A DNA stretch of 64,000 nt from Hormiphora californensis (Eukaryota; Ctenophora; Tentaculata; Cydippida; Pleurobrachiidae). The DNA lies in the NCBI GenBank assembly GCA_020137815.1, contig CM035361.1, forward strand, positions 2,722,662-2,786,661, given 5' to 3'. The notes below the pieces were generated by a model. That model saw only the letters and a list, made by a program, of their open reading frames with translations. It had not been told where the DNA came from and did no database searches. The position numbers were made by a program, and so were the translations under genes. Below are positions 1-11,921 of this stretch, piece by piece. How positions within the stretch are numbered: the first letter of the stretch is position 1; every line of letters begins with the position of its first letter.

Positions 1-59
1 TCACTGGTGCAGGTCTCACCCGAAACCCGCTCATTTGTTAGTAGAGTGTGCGTTTGGGT

Positions 60-215
60 GCTCGTACACTCCAGTGTTATCGACTGAAAGTGAGATTGTT
101 ACTTTTACTAAAGAGAGTAAGAGAAAGATTGTTACTTTTACTAAAGAGAGCAGAAGAAAGATTGTTACTTTTACTAAAGAGAGCAAGAGAAAGATCGTTA
201 CTTTTTCTAAGAGAA
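60..215. repeat. Tandem repeat, about 33 bp unit
   Basis: Four imperfect copies of a unit containing GATTGTTACTTTTACTAAAG followed by a GA-rich stretch. Relatives of the same unit occur at about 1,690-1,740, 15,130-15,260 and 39,324-39,512, so it is a dispersed minisatellite family. Open frames across it run through the repeat and are not taken as genes. Confidence 0.8.
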
Positions 216-343
216 CTAAAGAAAGTAGTGATGGAGCTTGTGCACATTTTTTAAAGCATGATTTTGTCATACGCTGCAGGCCCAGCTCTTGCAACAGCCG
301 TGGTTCACAATTGTTTCTTGTGACCTAAACTTTTTCTCTGTTT

Positions 344-954
344 TCATTCTAACTGAGCTTGTTTTCGATATTCCGTTTGAGATTCTAATCGTACTTCAAT
401 TTCCCAAGTCCCATCACGTTCATCACGGAAATGAACAGGATATAACGTTACGATCATCATATTAATACTAAATTCTGTGTTCTCGGCATGCGAAATATTG
501 TGATATCGATGCCATTATTATTATGCGCTTCACCCGCTTTAAAATTAACGAATGTGATTATAATTGTGACACATACTATTGTGTAGCACTCGAGTCGAGA
601 CCCTAATTGATAATTTTGAATTTCAAGTTCCTTATTAGTTATTCGGTAAGCCTTCCAATTTGTGTGATACCTACTCTACATCTGATGCTACATGTATAAT
701 AGTTCCCAGTGCAGCAACTGTGACGATATGCTCGAACTGTCATGGTTACTATCGAATAGTTACTATGGTTACTATGGTTACTATGGTTACTATGGTTACT
801 ATGGTTACTGACTCACCTCTCCAGGCATTATTTGAACAATGACATGATCTGAAGATTTGTGTGGTACGTTCCCTGGTCGTGGAATCACGTAACCCGTTCC
901 TTCGATGGTATACCAATACAAAACCAGGAGAAGAGTGGTCTGAAGTTGGTCCAT
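344..954 (-). CDS. Small secreted protein, two exons seen, family unknown
   Basis: Exon 954..817 starts with ATG and encodes a probable signal peptide: MDQLQTTLLLVLYWYTIEGT, followed by a mature part ending in VIVQIMPGE at a GTGAGT donor in phase 0. A second exon, 474..344, follows a CACAG acceptor and encodes NMMIVTLYPVHFRDERDGTW and WEIEVRLESQTEYRKQAQLE, then TGA. It needs an incoming phase of 1, so at least one more exon must lie between 474 and 817; I could not place it. The (ATGGTTACT)n tract at 767-811 lies just inside the first intron. No domain is recognised. The link between the two exons is inferred from strand, proximity and the secreted character of the first. Confidence 0.45.
767..811. 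repeat. (ATGGTTACT)n short satellite
   Basis: Five units of ATGGTTACT. It is related to the larger ATGGTTACC array at 17,759-18,117 and to the GTTACCATGGTAAC repeats near 33.0 and 33.7 kb. Confidence 0.85.
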
Positions 955-2780
955 GATGGTTTGTGTGTTGCTACATGTTGATAGATTCGGATAGATTCGG
1001 CTAAAATGAGGTTGCTATGTTTGAACTTCATTGGTCAGTCATCTGAGTAGTGGATATAGTTTTCAAAGCTCCAGTCTAGATAGGTAATTATAAGAAAGCA
1101 AAGAAGGCGTAGGGATTAGGGCCAAAATTAAGGTTTCGACGGGCTAGATTAGAGAAGATAGGCCACATTGAAAATTTGGGTGGCTGCATTGCCACATTTG
1201 TTGAAGGAAAACACTGTACTGTGTTTCTGAACTAATAATAGGGCTTGTTACACTGTTACAGAGACAAAGAAGCTGCAACACCTCAATCATGCCCCAATTC
1301 TGTTTGGAATTAGCATAATGAGATATTAGCTGTGTATAAATGCAAAGAGTGCAAGTGGCATTTGCATTGTGACCCATGGAAAGGGCTATCCGAATACGAC
1401 TGGAGGAGAGAGAAAGCGAGAGAGATAAGATAGAGGGATAGGGAAAGATAGACTGGGCGAAACGGGGAGATGATATTATGTTAAGCGATGATTCAAGGTG
1501 ATAGGGCGAGAGAAAGATTATGAGAAGAATGGGGTGCCACTGAGAGAGAGAGTGAGAGAGCGATATGGAGACAGGAAATACGTATAATACAGTCTATACC
1601 GTCGTTCCATAAAGACATGAAGAGAGAGAGAGAGAGAGAGCAGAATACAGTGGATTGTACTTGATAGTATAATAGTGAAGATCGGAAGGAGAGATCGTTA
1701 CTTTTACAAAGGAGAGATTGTTACTTTTACCAAAGAGAGCAAAACAGAGAGCTCCAGTGTTACCAAGCTAGGTGAACTGCTGAACTGTATCGGCATGATA
1801 TTGGTATACGAGTTAACTGGAGCGTGGTGAGACTTAATGGAAGATTGCTATAAGGATATACCAAACTGCATGGCTTCTCGGAAAGATATCATAATAGAAA
1901 TACGTGGGATACAGCTGGGTCCTGTATCCCAAATGTATTTCATCTCTGTTGCAATCTTTTCCGGGTCAGACTATTTCAAATGGACATCTTTAGAAACAAT
2001 GATATATATCTGGATCTCTTCACAATAGCTGTTCAGTACAACACAATGGTGGGAGCGGTGGGATTTCCCACCATCTTGCAGGGGACTCTGATCTCTAGTT
2101 CTCCTGTTATTGTTCTAAAATGGATATATTGGACTTGGTAGAAATTGGGAGTGCAGAATTCAGTTTGTATAAATTGTACATTTTTATACAACATCTATTA
2201 TAGCTGCCTATATTTGAATATAGGAAATATGATACAGATATACATGCACAGACGTTAGACAGTGACCATCTAAGTACCAATCTTTGACAAAATTCTAAAA
2301 CTGCTAAATCTAAAACTACATAATATGACGCATAGTACAGAGACTATTAGGCTGAGAAAAGTAGATTGGTAGAAAGGTCTCTAGCAAGAAAAAAAATCGT
2401 TACTACATACGGTCATGAGCAATAAATACAGTTTATTAAATACCGTGGGTAGTTATTTAGTGGGCTTAGGATCATGTGGAACAAAGGAAAAAAGAAACTT
2501 TCGTGCTCATGACCTGACGGAGCAAATTGACCTGACAGACCCTACGATTCTCAATTCTTTCAAGAGAACCGTGGTTAGAGCATCAATTGGCCTGATAGCT
2601 CAGAGCTGCATTGGCCTGACAGCTCATGACTGGTGCTTGAAATATAAAATCATTATATGTACTGAAATGGACGATACTGGGCATGAAATATTAATGGGTT
2701 CAATATGGCTGATATTCGTGGAATGAACCAGCTAGATAATCCGAGGGTCGGTTCACGTAATGGCGTAAGGAATAGTCCAC
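955..2780. other. No gene recognised
   Basis: Mostly AT-rich sequence with GA-rich patches (about 1,395-1,645) and short copies of the 33 bp minisatellite near 1,700. A small palindrome, GGTGGGA..TCCCACC, lies near 2,047-2,073. The short open frames at 1,837-2,028 and 2,415-2,726 show no family resemblance and no splice context, and I do not call them. Confidence 0.5.
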
Positions 2781-2839
2781 TGTGCCTTGTCGACCATAAA
2801 ACAGCTTGAAACTACAGAAAGCAAATCTAAGTTACTGCT

Positions 2840-3085
2840 GCTCTCTCTCTCTCTCTCCGTCTCTCACCGATCCATTATCCTTTCTCTCTCTCTCTCACTC
2901 CTCTCTCGTCCCCTTCTCCCACACCACCCTCTCTCTGATCTCTCTCTCACCACTCTCTCTCTCTCTCTCAATCTCTCTCTCCTCTCGCTCCGTCTTCCCT
3001 CTCTCTCTCATCCCTTTTTTCGCGCTCTGTCTCTCCCCTCTCTCTCTCTCCTCTCCTCTCTCTCTCTCTCTATCTCTCTCAATCG
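2840..3085. repeat. CT-rich low-complexity tract
   Basis: Imperfect (CT)n. Long open frames on both strands are a consequence of the dinucleotide repeat. Confidence 0.9.
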
Positions 3086-3179
3086 ACTCAGAGCAGTAGA
3101 CAGAATGAACAGAAAACCCAACGCAAAACCCTTTCAAGGAAAAGGGGGGAGGACATTGGCCTGAAAAAACGAGCCACAC

Positions 3180-3345
3180 CAAATGACGGGGGCCCCCTTT
3201 TTAAATTTTAAAAAGGGGGGGTTTAAGGTAAAAAACCCGAACAAGGGGGCCCCGGGAAATTAGGGTTTTAAAAAATATTTAAAAAGGGAAAACCCGGGGG
3301 AAAAAAAAGGGGGGGAAATCTTGGGGGGAAAACCCCCCGCGAACT
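3180..3345. other. Probable low-quality sequence
   Basis: Runs of G, C, A and T blocks (for example AAAAGGGGGGG) with no normal sequence texture. It resembles 30,090-30,700 and 32,400-32,580 and is best read as poorly polished consensus. Confidence 0.6.
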
Positions 3346-3659
3346 ACTAATGGGTAGTATTCCATCTTATAGTCGACATAACACGGGATAAAGACAATTG
3401 GGCCTGCCGATCGATATGCCTGACAGCCTGAGATCTCCTCTCAGATCCGTGCGTCTGCATAATCCCTGTCTCCTCTGGCCTGAACCAGCACTCTATCTCT
3501 TAATTAATCGTCTCTGTCTGACAATACACTACTGGTCGCATGATATCTACTGCCATTCTCTGACCATAGCAGCCTGATCATGCCCAAAGAATCCGATCTG
3601 GGCGTCAGTAGCGGCTAAGGCTAGTCCCTGTGAGATGTAGACAGGAAAAACGATGAAAC

Positions 3660-3876
3660 AAACGCAAAGGAGAGTTACTCTCTCTCACTAATTTCCTCAA
3701 CGCTAGGAGTCTAGAGAGTCGACTGCTCTCTCTCGAACACAGAGATCTCTTCGATCGGGTGAGATCGAGCTCGCTCTCTCTCTCGTCGATTCTCGTCTAT
3801 TCGCTCGACGTCTCCCTCGTCTCTATCTCTCTCTCATAATCTCCGATCTCTAGTTCTGTCTTGTCAGTAGTCTCCG

Positions 3877-3916
<40 letters not shown>

Positions 3917-4075
3917 CGATCCGTCTCCCTATCTCTCTGATCTCTCCTACTGTACTTGCAGTAGCTTGGAACAATGCAATATAAAAGGTAAAAGAGCCAA
4001 TGGGCTGAACCACCAACACATTGTCTATCTTGTTCAGAGTGAGGGAGAGAGAGAGATAGAGACAGGGGAGAGAGA

Positions 4076-4113
<38 letters not shown>

Positions 4114-4135
4114 AGAGAGAGGGGAGAGAGAAAGT
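3660..4135. repeat. (CT)n tract then (GA)n tract in inverted orientation
   Basis: CT-rich from about 3,660 to 3,945 and GA-rich from 4,040 to 4,135, separated by about 90 bp of unique sequence. The two arms could pair as an imperfect hairpin. Confidence 0.85.
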
Positions 4136-4199
4136 GAAATTGTACAGTACAAGATCAGATACAGGATATTGGATCAGGCTCTGAGGTACCATGTATGCG

Positions 4200-6215
4200 A
4201 ACCCAATAATAGTGACACAAAAGTCAACCAGCAGATATTTCCTGCTTTATGGAACTTATAACATATGACGTAGTATAATTATTGTGATGCAGTCGATTGT
4301 CCACAGGGTATTATTATTATTATTTCATTCTTAATTCATAGTAATAAAGTGAGAGACCAAATTAGAAAGTTCGAGAGGTGTGAAATCCACTTGGAGAATA
4401 TATGTAGGAAGTGCGTGACGCATTAGCTTGAATTGTTCTCTGCGACTCAAGCATTATGAAGACCTTCTAGAATCCAATAGAAAACCTCTAAGAATTCGGT
4501 GATGTTGCCTGGTTTGTAATTGGAAATTAGCACGATCTGTCACATGGCCACCTGGAGATGGAGAAAGAGGATAGAGTTGGTGTTCTGATTCATTTCATAT
4601 TTGTTTGTGTGATGATCGAGCGATTTGTTTCTTTTCTCAGCTATCCGTTCGCTATACGAACTTGATATACAGTCGGACCCCGATTTACCGGGATGCTCGG
4701 GGGAAAGTAAATTGCGGGGTTCCGGCAAATCCGGCCGTAAATCGATCTGATCCGCTACAAATATGGTACTCATTTACCAGTTGTTGCTGCAGCATGCTGT
4801 ATCTTAATTTGATATTGGGGATGTGTTTGTTGAAATAGTATCGGGGATGTATTGCAGAAATCGGATTCTTTTACGAAATGGTCCACCACAACTATATGTT
4901 TTTGCCAAATATCTATTTTAATTTGATAGCTGGGATGTGTTTGTTGAATTAAATTGTATTAAGTATCGTGAAATTTACTCAACAAATTGTATCGGGCTAT
5001 GTTGCAGAAATCGGATTGAATCGGGGAGATCTACTGTCTGATCCCGATAGATCTCTCGTTACAGTATAGAGAAAGAGAGATTGATATCGTTACTAGAGAG
5101 AGCGAGAGTTGCGAACATGAGGGGCGCGACGTGCCCAAGAGCGAGAGAGAAAGAGATCACGTGACATGAAGCTCGAGAACACTTCAGGGGACGGTGAATC
5201 TATTTACGGGTATAGGATTACCAGTTACCACAAATGGTTTTCGAATTGCTACTTGAGTTTTTTATGGATTGTCCTCTAATAAATTTATTATATAATCCAG
5301 AACCTTGAATACTTCATGATAGTTATACCATGGTTTTTATGATCCAGCTACATTTTGAATATAGTTTTCTCACTATAATAGACATAGCAAAAAGACTGTA
5401 TTCAAAATCAGTATACATAATACACGGTCCTGTACTCCTGTGAGCGCATTCTGTATTCAAGAATCATTGATTCTTAGAATCATTGATTCTTAGAATCATT
5501 GATTCTTAGAACGGTCTTGAAGAATCAAGATTCGCTCCTTCTGGCTCTCATTTCTTTTCAGTCGTGTATTTCAATAACTGCAAAGAGTGAACACTGAACA
5601 CCTGTGACAAGTCATGAGTACATGACGAAAAGAAAGAGAGAGATCAGAAAGAGAGAGAGAGATAGATGGAAGGACACAGAGAAAAGGAAGGTGAGCGAAT
5701 TCTGATTACTTGTGGATCAATGATCTTTGAAGAAATAGACTGGCTAAAAGTTGGGTGTAGCTATAATTATACACTTGAATATTGTTGATACAACTCAACA
5801 ACTTGAAATACATGCTTGAAATACATGTCTCGTGTTACAACATTTACTAACAATCGGAGTAACCAATCGTGTTACTATTATAATTATAGCAATGAATTTG
5901 TTTCCAGAACCATTTTGAAGATCCACATTAAATGTTGTTTAATTCGTCCATGCTTTGATCGCTGTCAATTGTGATGAGACGTGTGAATCGTTCTTGAAGC
6001 AACTTTGAATCAAGGCTCAATTTTTAATTGACAATTCCGGTACAGAAAAAGAAATGCCGAGAGAGATAGATATGAGATAGAGCGAGAGAGTGATTAGAAA
6101 GACAAAAGAGATACCATTCTTATCTTGTCAGTAATTCATGTTTAGCAAAAATTGTCAACACTTTGTTTTCTTATCAATTCTATTTTTACTAAAGTGTGTC
6201 TGTCGCTTTGCTGCC
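4200..6215. other. No gene recognised; small repeats
   Basis: AT-rich sequence containing a degenerate pogo-like MITE (listed separately), a triple ATTGATTCTTAGAATC repeat at 5,466-5,513 and GA-rich patches near 5,090, 5,630 and 6,060. Nothing resembling exons was found. Confidence 0.5.
4670..4745 (+). mobile_element. Degenerate pogo-like MITE
   Basis: Begins TA|CAGTCGGACCCCGATTTA, the terminal repeat shared with intact copies at 24,194, 39,854, 54,842 and 61,884. The far end has drifted to CCGTAAATCGATCTGATCCG and is no longer a clean inverted repeat. It is assigned to the pogo/Tc1-mariner group by the TA target site and terminal sequence only. Confidence 0.6.
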
Positions 6216-6221
6216 AAACTT

Positions 6222-6288
6222 GTTATGTTCTAGTCTAACCCTTGGAACGGGTTGCCTGGCTAGACTGGGTTAGAACACAACAAGAAAC
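6222..6288. mobile_element. Short foldback repeat (GTTCTAGTCTAACCC..)
   Basis: Inverted repeat TTATGTTCTAGTCTAACCC / GGGTTAGAACACAA around a short loop. A related copy with the same ends sits at about 58,835-58,902, inside an intron of the second sushi gene. Confidence 0.6.
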
Positions 6289-6340
6289 GGGTTCTAGCTA
6301 GGCAATGCCAAACATATTCCTGTCTATATATAGTACATAA

Positions 6341-6499
6341 CGTTCTGCACGCAGTGCAAGCGCGCCATATACGCTCTGCACTGCAGAGCGTATATGGAGG
6401 TGAAATGCACGACAGCGCAGCTGGAGTGCATTTCACACCTATATTGCACGAGTGTAACGAGTGCGATATAGGAACGCTTGCACATGCCGTGCAGGACGT
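6341..6499. repeat. Compound palindrome: one outer stem enclosing three hairpins
   Basis: The outer arms 6,341-6,362 and about 6,476-6,499 pair (CGTTCTGCACG with CGTGCAGGACG, plus TGCAAGCG with CGCTTGCA). Inside are a perfect 16 bp hairpin at 6,365-6,397, a 10 bp hairpin at 6,401-6,435 and a 12 bp hairpin with one mismatch at 6,438-6,472. Folded, it forms a cloverleaf-like cross. A looser structure of similar base composition lies at about 6,905-7,005. Its function is unknown; a small structured MITE is the simplest reading. Confidence 0.7.
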
Positions 6500-7004
6500 T
6501 ATTGAGTATATATTCCGCGAGAAAGCACATGACAAGCAAAACAATCATAATTTTGGGTGATTACACACAGAGAGATGTGACAAAACAAGGTACAAACTAA
6601 GCAAAACTACACAAAAATACACTTCTACACCTGTTACACACAAGGGAACTCGTTCTGTTAGTTTTAATTAGTGAATAGAAGAGAGGGATAAAGAGAGAGA
6701 TACGAGAGAGGGAGATTGGAATTCTTGGAAATAGTGAACAACAAAACATGATAAGGGGATAATTAGTGAGAGAAAGAGGGAGAGTGAGTGTAATTTGACA
6801 GACTTTGTGTCGCTTGGCACTAACTGTGTCAGTCATATTCTGTGTGTTTGTGTGTGAATAAGGTGTAAAAACACTGAGGGGACACTGTTCTTACTTATAT
6901 CCCGCTACCCCTATATCTGCACGCTCCCGCGGAAGCAGAGTGCATATTTCAGCGTGCAAATGGTCGCGCACAGCGGGAGTGATATGTGCACTCGCGGTAT
7001 ATAT

Positions 7005-7570
7005 ATGATGATCTTTAGTGAAGTACCATAATGAACCCAGTTATAACTGTGAGATAAGCATGGTCACTTGTTATAAATGCACTCTTCATGTGTTTACAAT
7101 CTATATCATTGCTACTTTACATCACCCCCCCCCTCCAAGCTTGGAGTAATCCCACTAACAAGCAAACCGGTTTCCATGGGAATTCACGATAATGTATAAA
7201 GCACTTATTTCTCCATTCAATCATTGCATAAAATTAGAATTCCCTCTGCAGCAGCCATCAGCTTCCTTAATTTTTACTCTCTAATTGCATTTCAATCTTC
7301 GGAATTTATAAAGGTAGATTTCCTCCTTTTCCTTTTTAAATTAGTCCGACTAAGTTGACGGTATAGCGATTTTCGTTTATCTTTGCATCTTTCTCTCGCT
7401 CTCCATCACTTCCTCCCTATTATTTTGTTTCAAGATGTAGAGAACAATATTCCTAGTCATTTCCGGTGTGATATTTTTGCCGTGTCTTGCTCACGTGCAA
7501 ATTTAATTGTGCCCAATATGTATCTCAATTATAGATCTTTACGAGCGCAGCTCTCTGCACTCTCGCTCTA
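7005..7570. other. No feature recognised
   Basis: Ordinary AT-rich sequence with a C-run near 7,126. No exon-like stretch was found on either strand. Confidence 0.4.
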
Positions 7571-7925
7571 AAGGCAATTGTCAAAGAGAGAGAGAGATGA
7601 GAGATGGGATGAGGAGAGGGCGAACGGAGAGAGAGAGGAGGGCCAGATAGAGAGAGTAGAGAGCGGAGCGAGGGCGCGCGGCAACCGAGGAAGATGAGTA
7701 GAGAGAGAGAGCAGAGAGAGAGAAGTGAGAGAGACTCAATACAGCAAAGAGAGAAGCTAGTAGATCGGGCTATAGGACGGCTTAGAGAGAGGCGATCTTA
7801 GCGGCGCTACTCTCAGTATCTCTGCGAGGACTCATGGTCATCAAAGCTCAGGTAGCCATAGAGGCTAATGAGCTCGTTCGAATCTTCTCTCTATCTGCTA
7901 TCTCGTCGGCTTCGTTCTCTCTATA

Positions 7926-8014
<89 letters not shown>
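7570..8014. repeat. GA-rich tract followed by long (CT)n
   Basis: GA-rich from 7,585 to about 7,800, then an uninterrupted (CT)n from about 7,930 to 8,013. Confidence 0.9.
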
Positions 8015-8018
<4 letters not shown>

Positions 8019-8221
8019 TCATGCTACTTGAATATTTATAAAACCTCGAATAATAGTTGTATTCGATAGCTCAATCAATATAACCGATGAATTGGGTCGA
8101 GTTGGTTTTTTTAATTAAATCATCAATTTCTTTGCTTTGATATTTTCTGTGGAAAATGATCAAAACGTCATTTATTTGATCAGTTTGATTTACCATCCAC
8201 AATCATACGCTTCTCTTCATG

Positions 8222-8904
8222 TTAAAGTAAGAGTGCCATGGCGCGCCGTGTTTTCTCACAAAACGTAGTAGATGAACGGGGAGTACCACCAGGACCATTG
8301 GTACGGTATCGAAAATTTCCAATTTTGTCTCGTTCATTAGTTATGACTTAATATGTTCATTATTTCAACTTTCATAAAATTGCTCTACAGAAAAATCTGT
8401 GCATTGTGGATTGAAATGGATGCTCGCATCGTGTTCAGCGTCAAAAAATAGTCGGGGTACCAAATTTTGGTGTCTCTACCTTGTCTGTGACGCGAGATAT
8501 CGACAATTATCAAAAACGACCAAAATGGGTGAGAGAGAGATTTTTACTTTTGGGTGCTAGTTGTTTGTGCGCGCCACCCAAAAGTAACAAACTCTCTTTC
8601 TCCCACTTTGGTCGTTTTTTATATTTGTCAATATCTCGCGTCACAGACAAGGTAGAGACACCAAAATTTGGTACCCCGCCTATTTTTTGACGCTGAACAC
8701 GATGCAAGCATCCATTTCAATCCACAATGCACAGATTTTTCTGTAGAGCAATTTTATGAAAGTTGAAATAATGAACATATTACGTCATAACTAATGAAAG
8801 AGACAGAATTGGAAATTTTCGATACCATACCAATGGTCCTGGTGGTACTCCCCGTTCATCCACTAAGTTTTGTGAGAAAACACGGCGCGCCACTCTTACT
8901 TTAA
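8222..8904. mobile_element. 683 bp foldback element flanked by TTAA
   Basis: The left end TTAAAGTAAGAGTGCC and right end CACTCTTACTTTAA are inverted. The two halves mirror each other almost base for base (for example GGGGAGTACCACCAGG near 8,279 against CCTGGTGGTACTCCCC near 8,838) up to a centre near 8,560. Open frames in it are mirror images, not genes. TTAA at both ends is the target preference of piggyBac-type elements, but TTAA may simply be part of the palindrome, so class assignment is open. Confidence 0.85.
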
Positions 8905-9124
8905 GGTATAATACCCGCAACCCGAAGAGGCGATTGGGGGTATGGCAAAATGCCAAATATAAGATATCAAAGTTCTGAAAGTTACTGTTCCGCTGATGGC
9001 CTACTATTGTGAGGGTTCGGTAGATCAATGATGGGCCATCATTGATAGCCTACTGATGAAGCTATTATTTTATGAAATTCTATGACACAATGTGTACGAG
9101 ATGTTTCGATTGGGAGATCCCATG

Positions 9125-9171
9125 TGGTGTGTAGAGAGATAGAAAGATAGAATTAGAAGAGAGAGAGGGAG

Positions 9172-9214
<43 letters not shown>

Positions 9215-9230
9215 GAGAGAGAGAGAGAAC
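9125..9230. repeat. (GA)n microsatellite
   Basis: GA-rich tract with a nearly pure core at about 9,180-9,228. Confidence 0.9.
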
Positions 9231-9597
9231 GATAGTTTGATGATAGTACTGTCTAGCAAAGAGTCTGCTGCAGTACTACAGATCCACCAGTTTGTGTGTC
9301 AGGTGCTGTTATAAGTGTTTCCCACGGTTGTATTTCCACAGCTGATGAAAATGACCAAAATGAACATATACATTCATTTAAAAGCTTCTGATTGCTGAAT
9401 TTTAGTAATGCTAAATCATTGTTATGTACATCATTGTTACATTATAGTTACATTAGTGAACTCCCGTTGTAGATGTCTCCGATTGCCTTGACACTTGACC
9501 TATTTGATCGTTCATTATTCGCCCATCTCTCTCTCCTCCACTCTCTGTCGGTGGCACGACACTAACTTTGTGCTTACTGTGACATACACAATCTTTC

Positions 9598-9603
<6 letters not shown>

Positions 9604-9680
<77 letters not shown>
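9604..9680. repeat. (CT)n microsatellite
   Basis: Pure (CT)n of about 75 bp. Confidence 0.95.
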
Positions 9681-9682
<2 letters not shown>

Positions 9683-9719
9683 TTTGTCAGTTGTGTTTAT
9701 TTCCGCGTCTCAAAAATTA

Positions 9720-10660
9720 TAATAGGTCAACACAAAGCTTACATCCGGTTAGTTGTAGTTCTTAATCCGCTCCTCTAAAAAAGTTCGGCCTCTAAAGAAA
9801 GAGAGCTCATGTCTTTTGGCCTAAAATTTATCATAATATTAAATTCTAGACGCAGCAGGCTGGTTTCTCTCTGTGTACTACTTCGTACTATCCTCCTTCC
9901 TGTTGCCTTAATCACACTGACAGTTTAGTGTTCTAGATCACAATATTCATAACAATTTTTTTACGTGGAAGGAAATAATTTTTTCAATATTGTATATGCG
10001 TTTGAATAATTATTCCCGGTTCCAGTTTGATTTTATAGTTCGTATATGGTTTGATGGTTCATTTATTTTCATTTCAGTTCTCTTATTTTGCTGCAGTTCT
10101 CTTAATTCCAGTTCCCTCTCTTTTTTCTCTCTCCCATAGGTAATTAATGAGAAATTTTGGGCTTAATTAAAATCAGCCTGTGATTTCGTATAAAAATCAG
10201 CCCTATTTTGAAGCCTAATTCTTTGTTAAGTTAGTACTGGGCGAAATTTGATTTAAAGATGGCTTGTTTTTCAACTTGTCTGATGAAGCAATTTTGAATT
10301 TGTTAATTTTATTCTATGGTTACATCAACATTATTGCTGTTTAACATCCTAACTGTATTTCTATAGCCTAGGAAGTCACGAGGTGAAATTCATGATTCCC
10401 CACGTGATCAAACAACTTTATAATACGGGTAAGTTATATATCTTGAACTGTATTGTATAGTTTTTAACAGAGCTGTCAGGCATCTCGCTGACAGTAGTTA
10501 CAAAGCTGGCAGCTCCCAACTCACTTAGACCGAATTTAGTTGTTGAATATGTATTCGACCCTTCTATAACTCACGCCTTGCTTTAGTAACGTCATGGGTG
10601 TCACCCTGTACCTTGGATGAATGTTTGAAACATTCGAGTTTTTATTGTTTTTCATTCAAG
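9720..10660. other. No gene recognised
   Basis: AT-rich sequence upstream of the receptor gene. Any promoter for that gene should lie here or within the adjoining minisatellite, but no motif stands out. Confidence 0.4.
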
Positions 10661-10724
10661 TTTTCATTGTTTACCCAATAATGAAAAACTCTTTTCTACC
10701 TCCAGCTGCATAAAATGTCGAACT

Positions 10725-11000
10725 ACCCTCCCCTCCCCTCCAGGAATGTCTCTAAACAACCCCTCTCCCCCAGGAATGTCTCTAAACAACCCCTCTCCCT
10801 CCCCTCTGTCTCTAAACAACCCTTCTCCCTCCCCTCTGTCTCTAAACAACCCTTCTCCCTCCAGGAATGTCTCTAAACAACCCTTCTCCCTCCAGGAATG
10901 TCTCTAAACAACCCCTCTCCCTCCAGGAATGTCACTAAACAACCCCTCTCCCTCCAGGAATGTCACTGAATAACCCCTCTCCCTCCAGGAATGTCACTGA
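10725..11000 (+). repeat. Minisatellite carrying the receptor's start region
   Basis: About eight units of roughly 35 bp, with core CAACCCCTCTCCCTCCAGGA followed by ATGTCTCTAAA or ATGTCACTGAA. The last units merge into the receptor start exon at 10,991 (ATG TCA CTG AAT AAC). The array therefore multiplies a polypyrimidine-CAG acceptor-like signal and the initiator ATG. Confidence 0.85.
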
Positions 11001-11880
11001 ATAACACAACGGTATGGGAGTACTTGAGGGAGTCCCTGGATGATCCCAGCATTAGAACTCGACCCGAACAAATCTTGCTGTCAATAGTGTTCTCTATCTA
11101 TACCTTCACAGGGCTTACCGGTTAGTAGCTTTTTAATTTTTGATATACCTCCCCTTCCCCCAAGAATGCTTTCTGGCGAAGATCCCGTTTTTGAATTCTC
11201 AAAACCTAATATCTGAGTTCGTGCCAGTAGTCAGTGCACTCATATCGGGTCTGCAGCGCCAGATAGCCTGCAAAACACTCATGGGTGTATCCTAACAGTG
11301 CTGCTTGTAGTGGGAATACGGTGTCTGAATAATAGTACGGTATCTGACCATTATCTCCCTCTCCCAGGAAATGCGCTAGTATTGTTTTCCATAGTCAAGA
11401 TCCGAAGTTGGAGTGGGCTGGAGTCTGCCATGATGTGTTTTCTAAGTAACCTCGCATTTAGTGACTTCCTCCTATGTCTAATCACATTTCCTGCTACATC
11501 CATATCCGCTGCGTCTAACAGGTAAATTATTATATGATTAGATGACTGGTTAAAATGGTCTATTACTATTTAGTGCACGAGGCCGAAGGCCGAGTGTTCT
11601 AAATACAACAATAATGAACCGAGACCGACAGGTCGAGGTAGATCCTTTTACTTAGCTGCCGAGCCTGCGAGGCACGCTAAGTGTAACTACTGAGCGAGCC
11701 TGCGAGCTCTGTAGTTGTACTTTTGGGCCGAGCCTGCGAGGCCTAAAAGTGAAAGAATCTTTAACATTATTGTTGTGTAATAGAGCATGTAAAAGCAGTC
11801 ATCTAATTTTATTAGATGATTTTGGAAACAAACTGAGTGAACGAGATAAAGATTGAGTGAGAGAGAGAGAAAGAAAATGA

Positions 11881-11921
<41 letters not shown>

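Noticed and set aside
6341-6499. tRNA or tRNA-like gene
   Set aside because: The three-armed shape is suggestive, but arm lengths and the absence of box A/box B sequence do not fit a tRNA. No tRNA or rRNA gene was recognised anywhere in the window.
8481-8707. Pair of about 65-69 codon frames on opposite strands
   Set aside because: Mirror images created by the palindromic foldback element.
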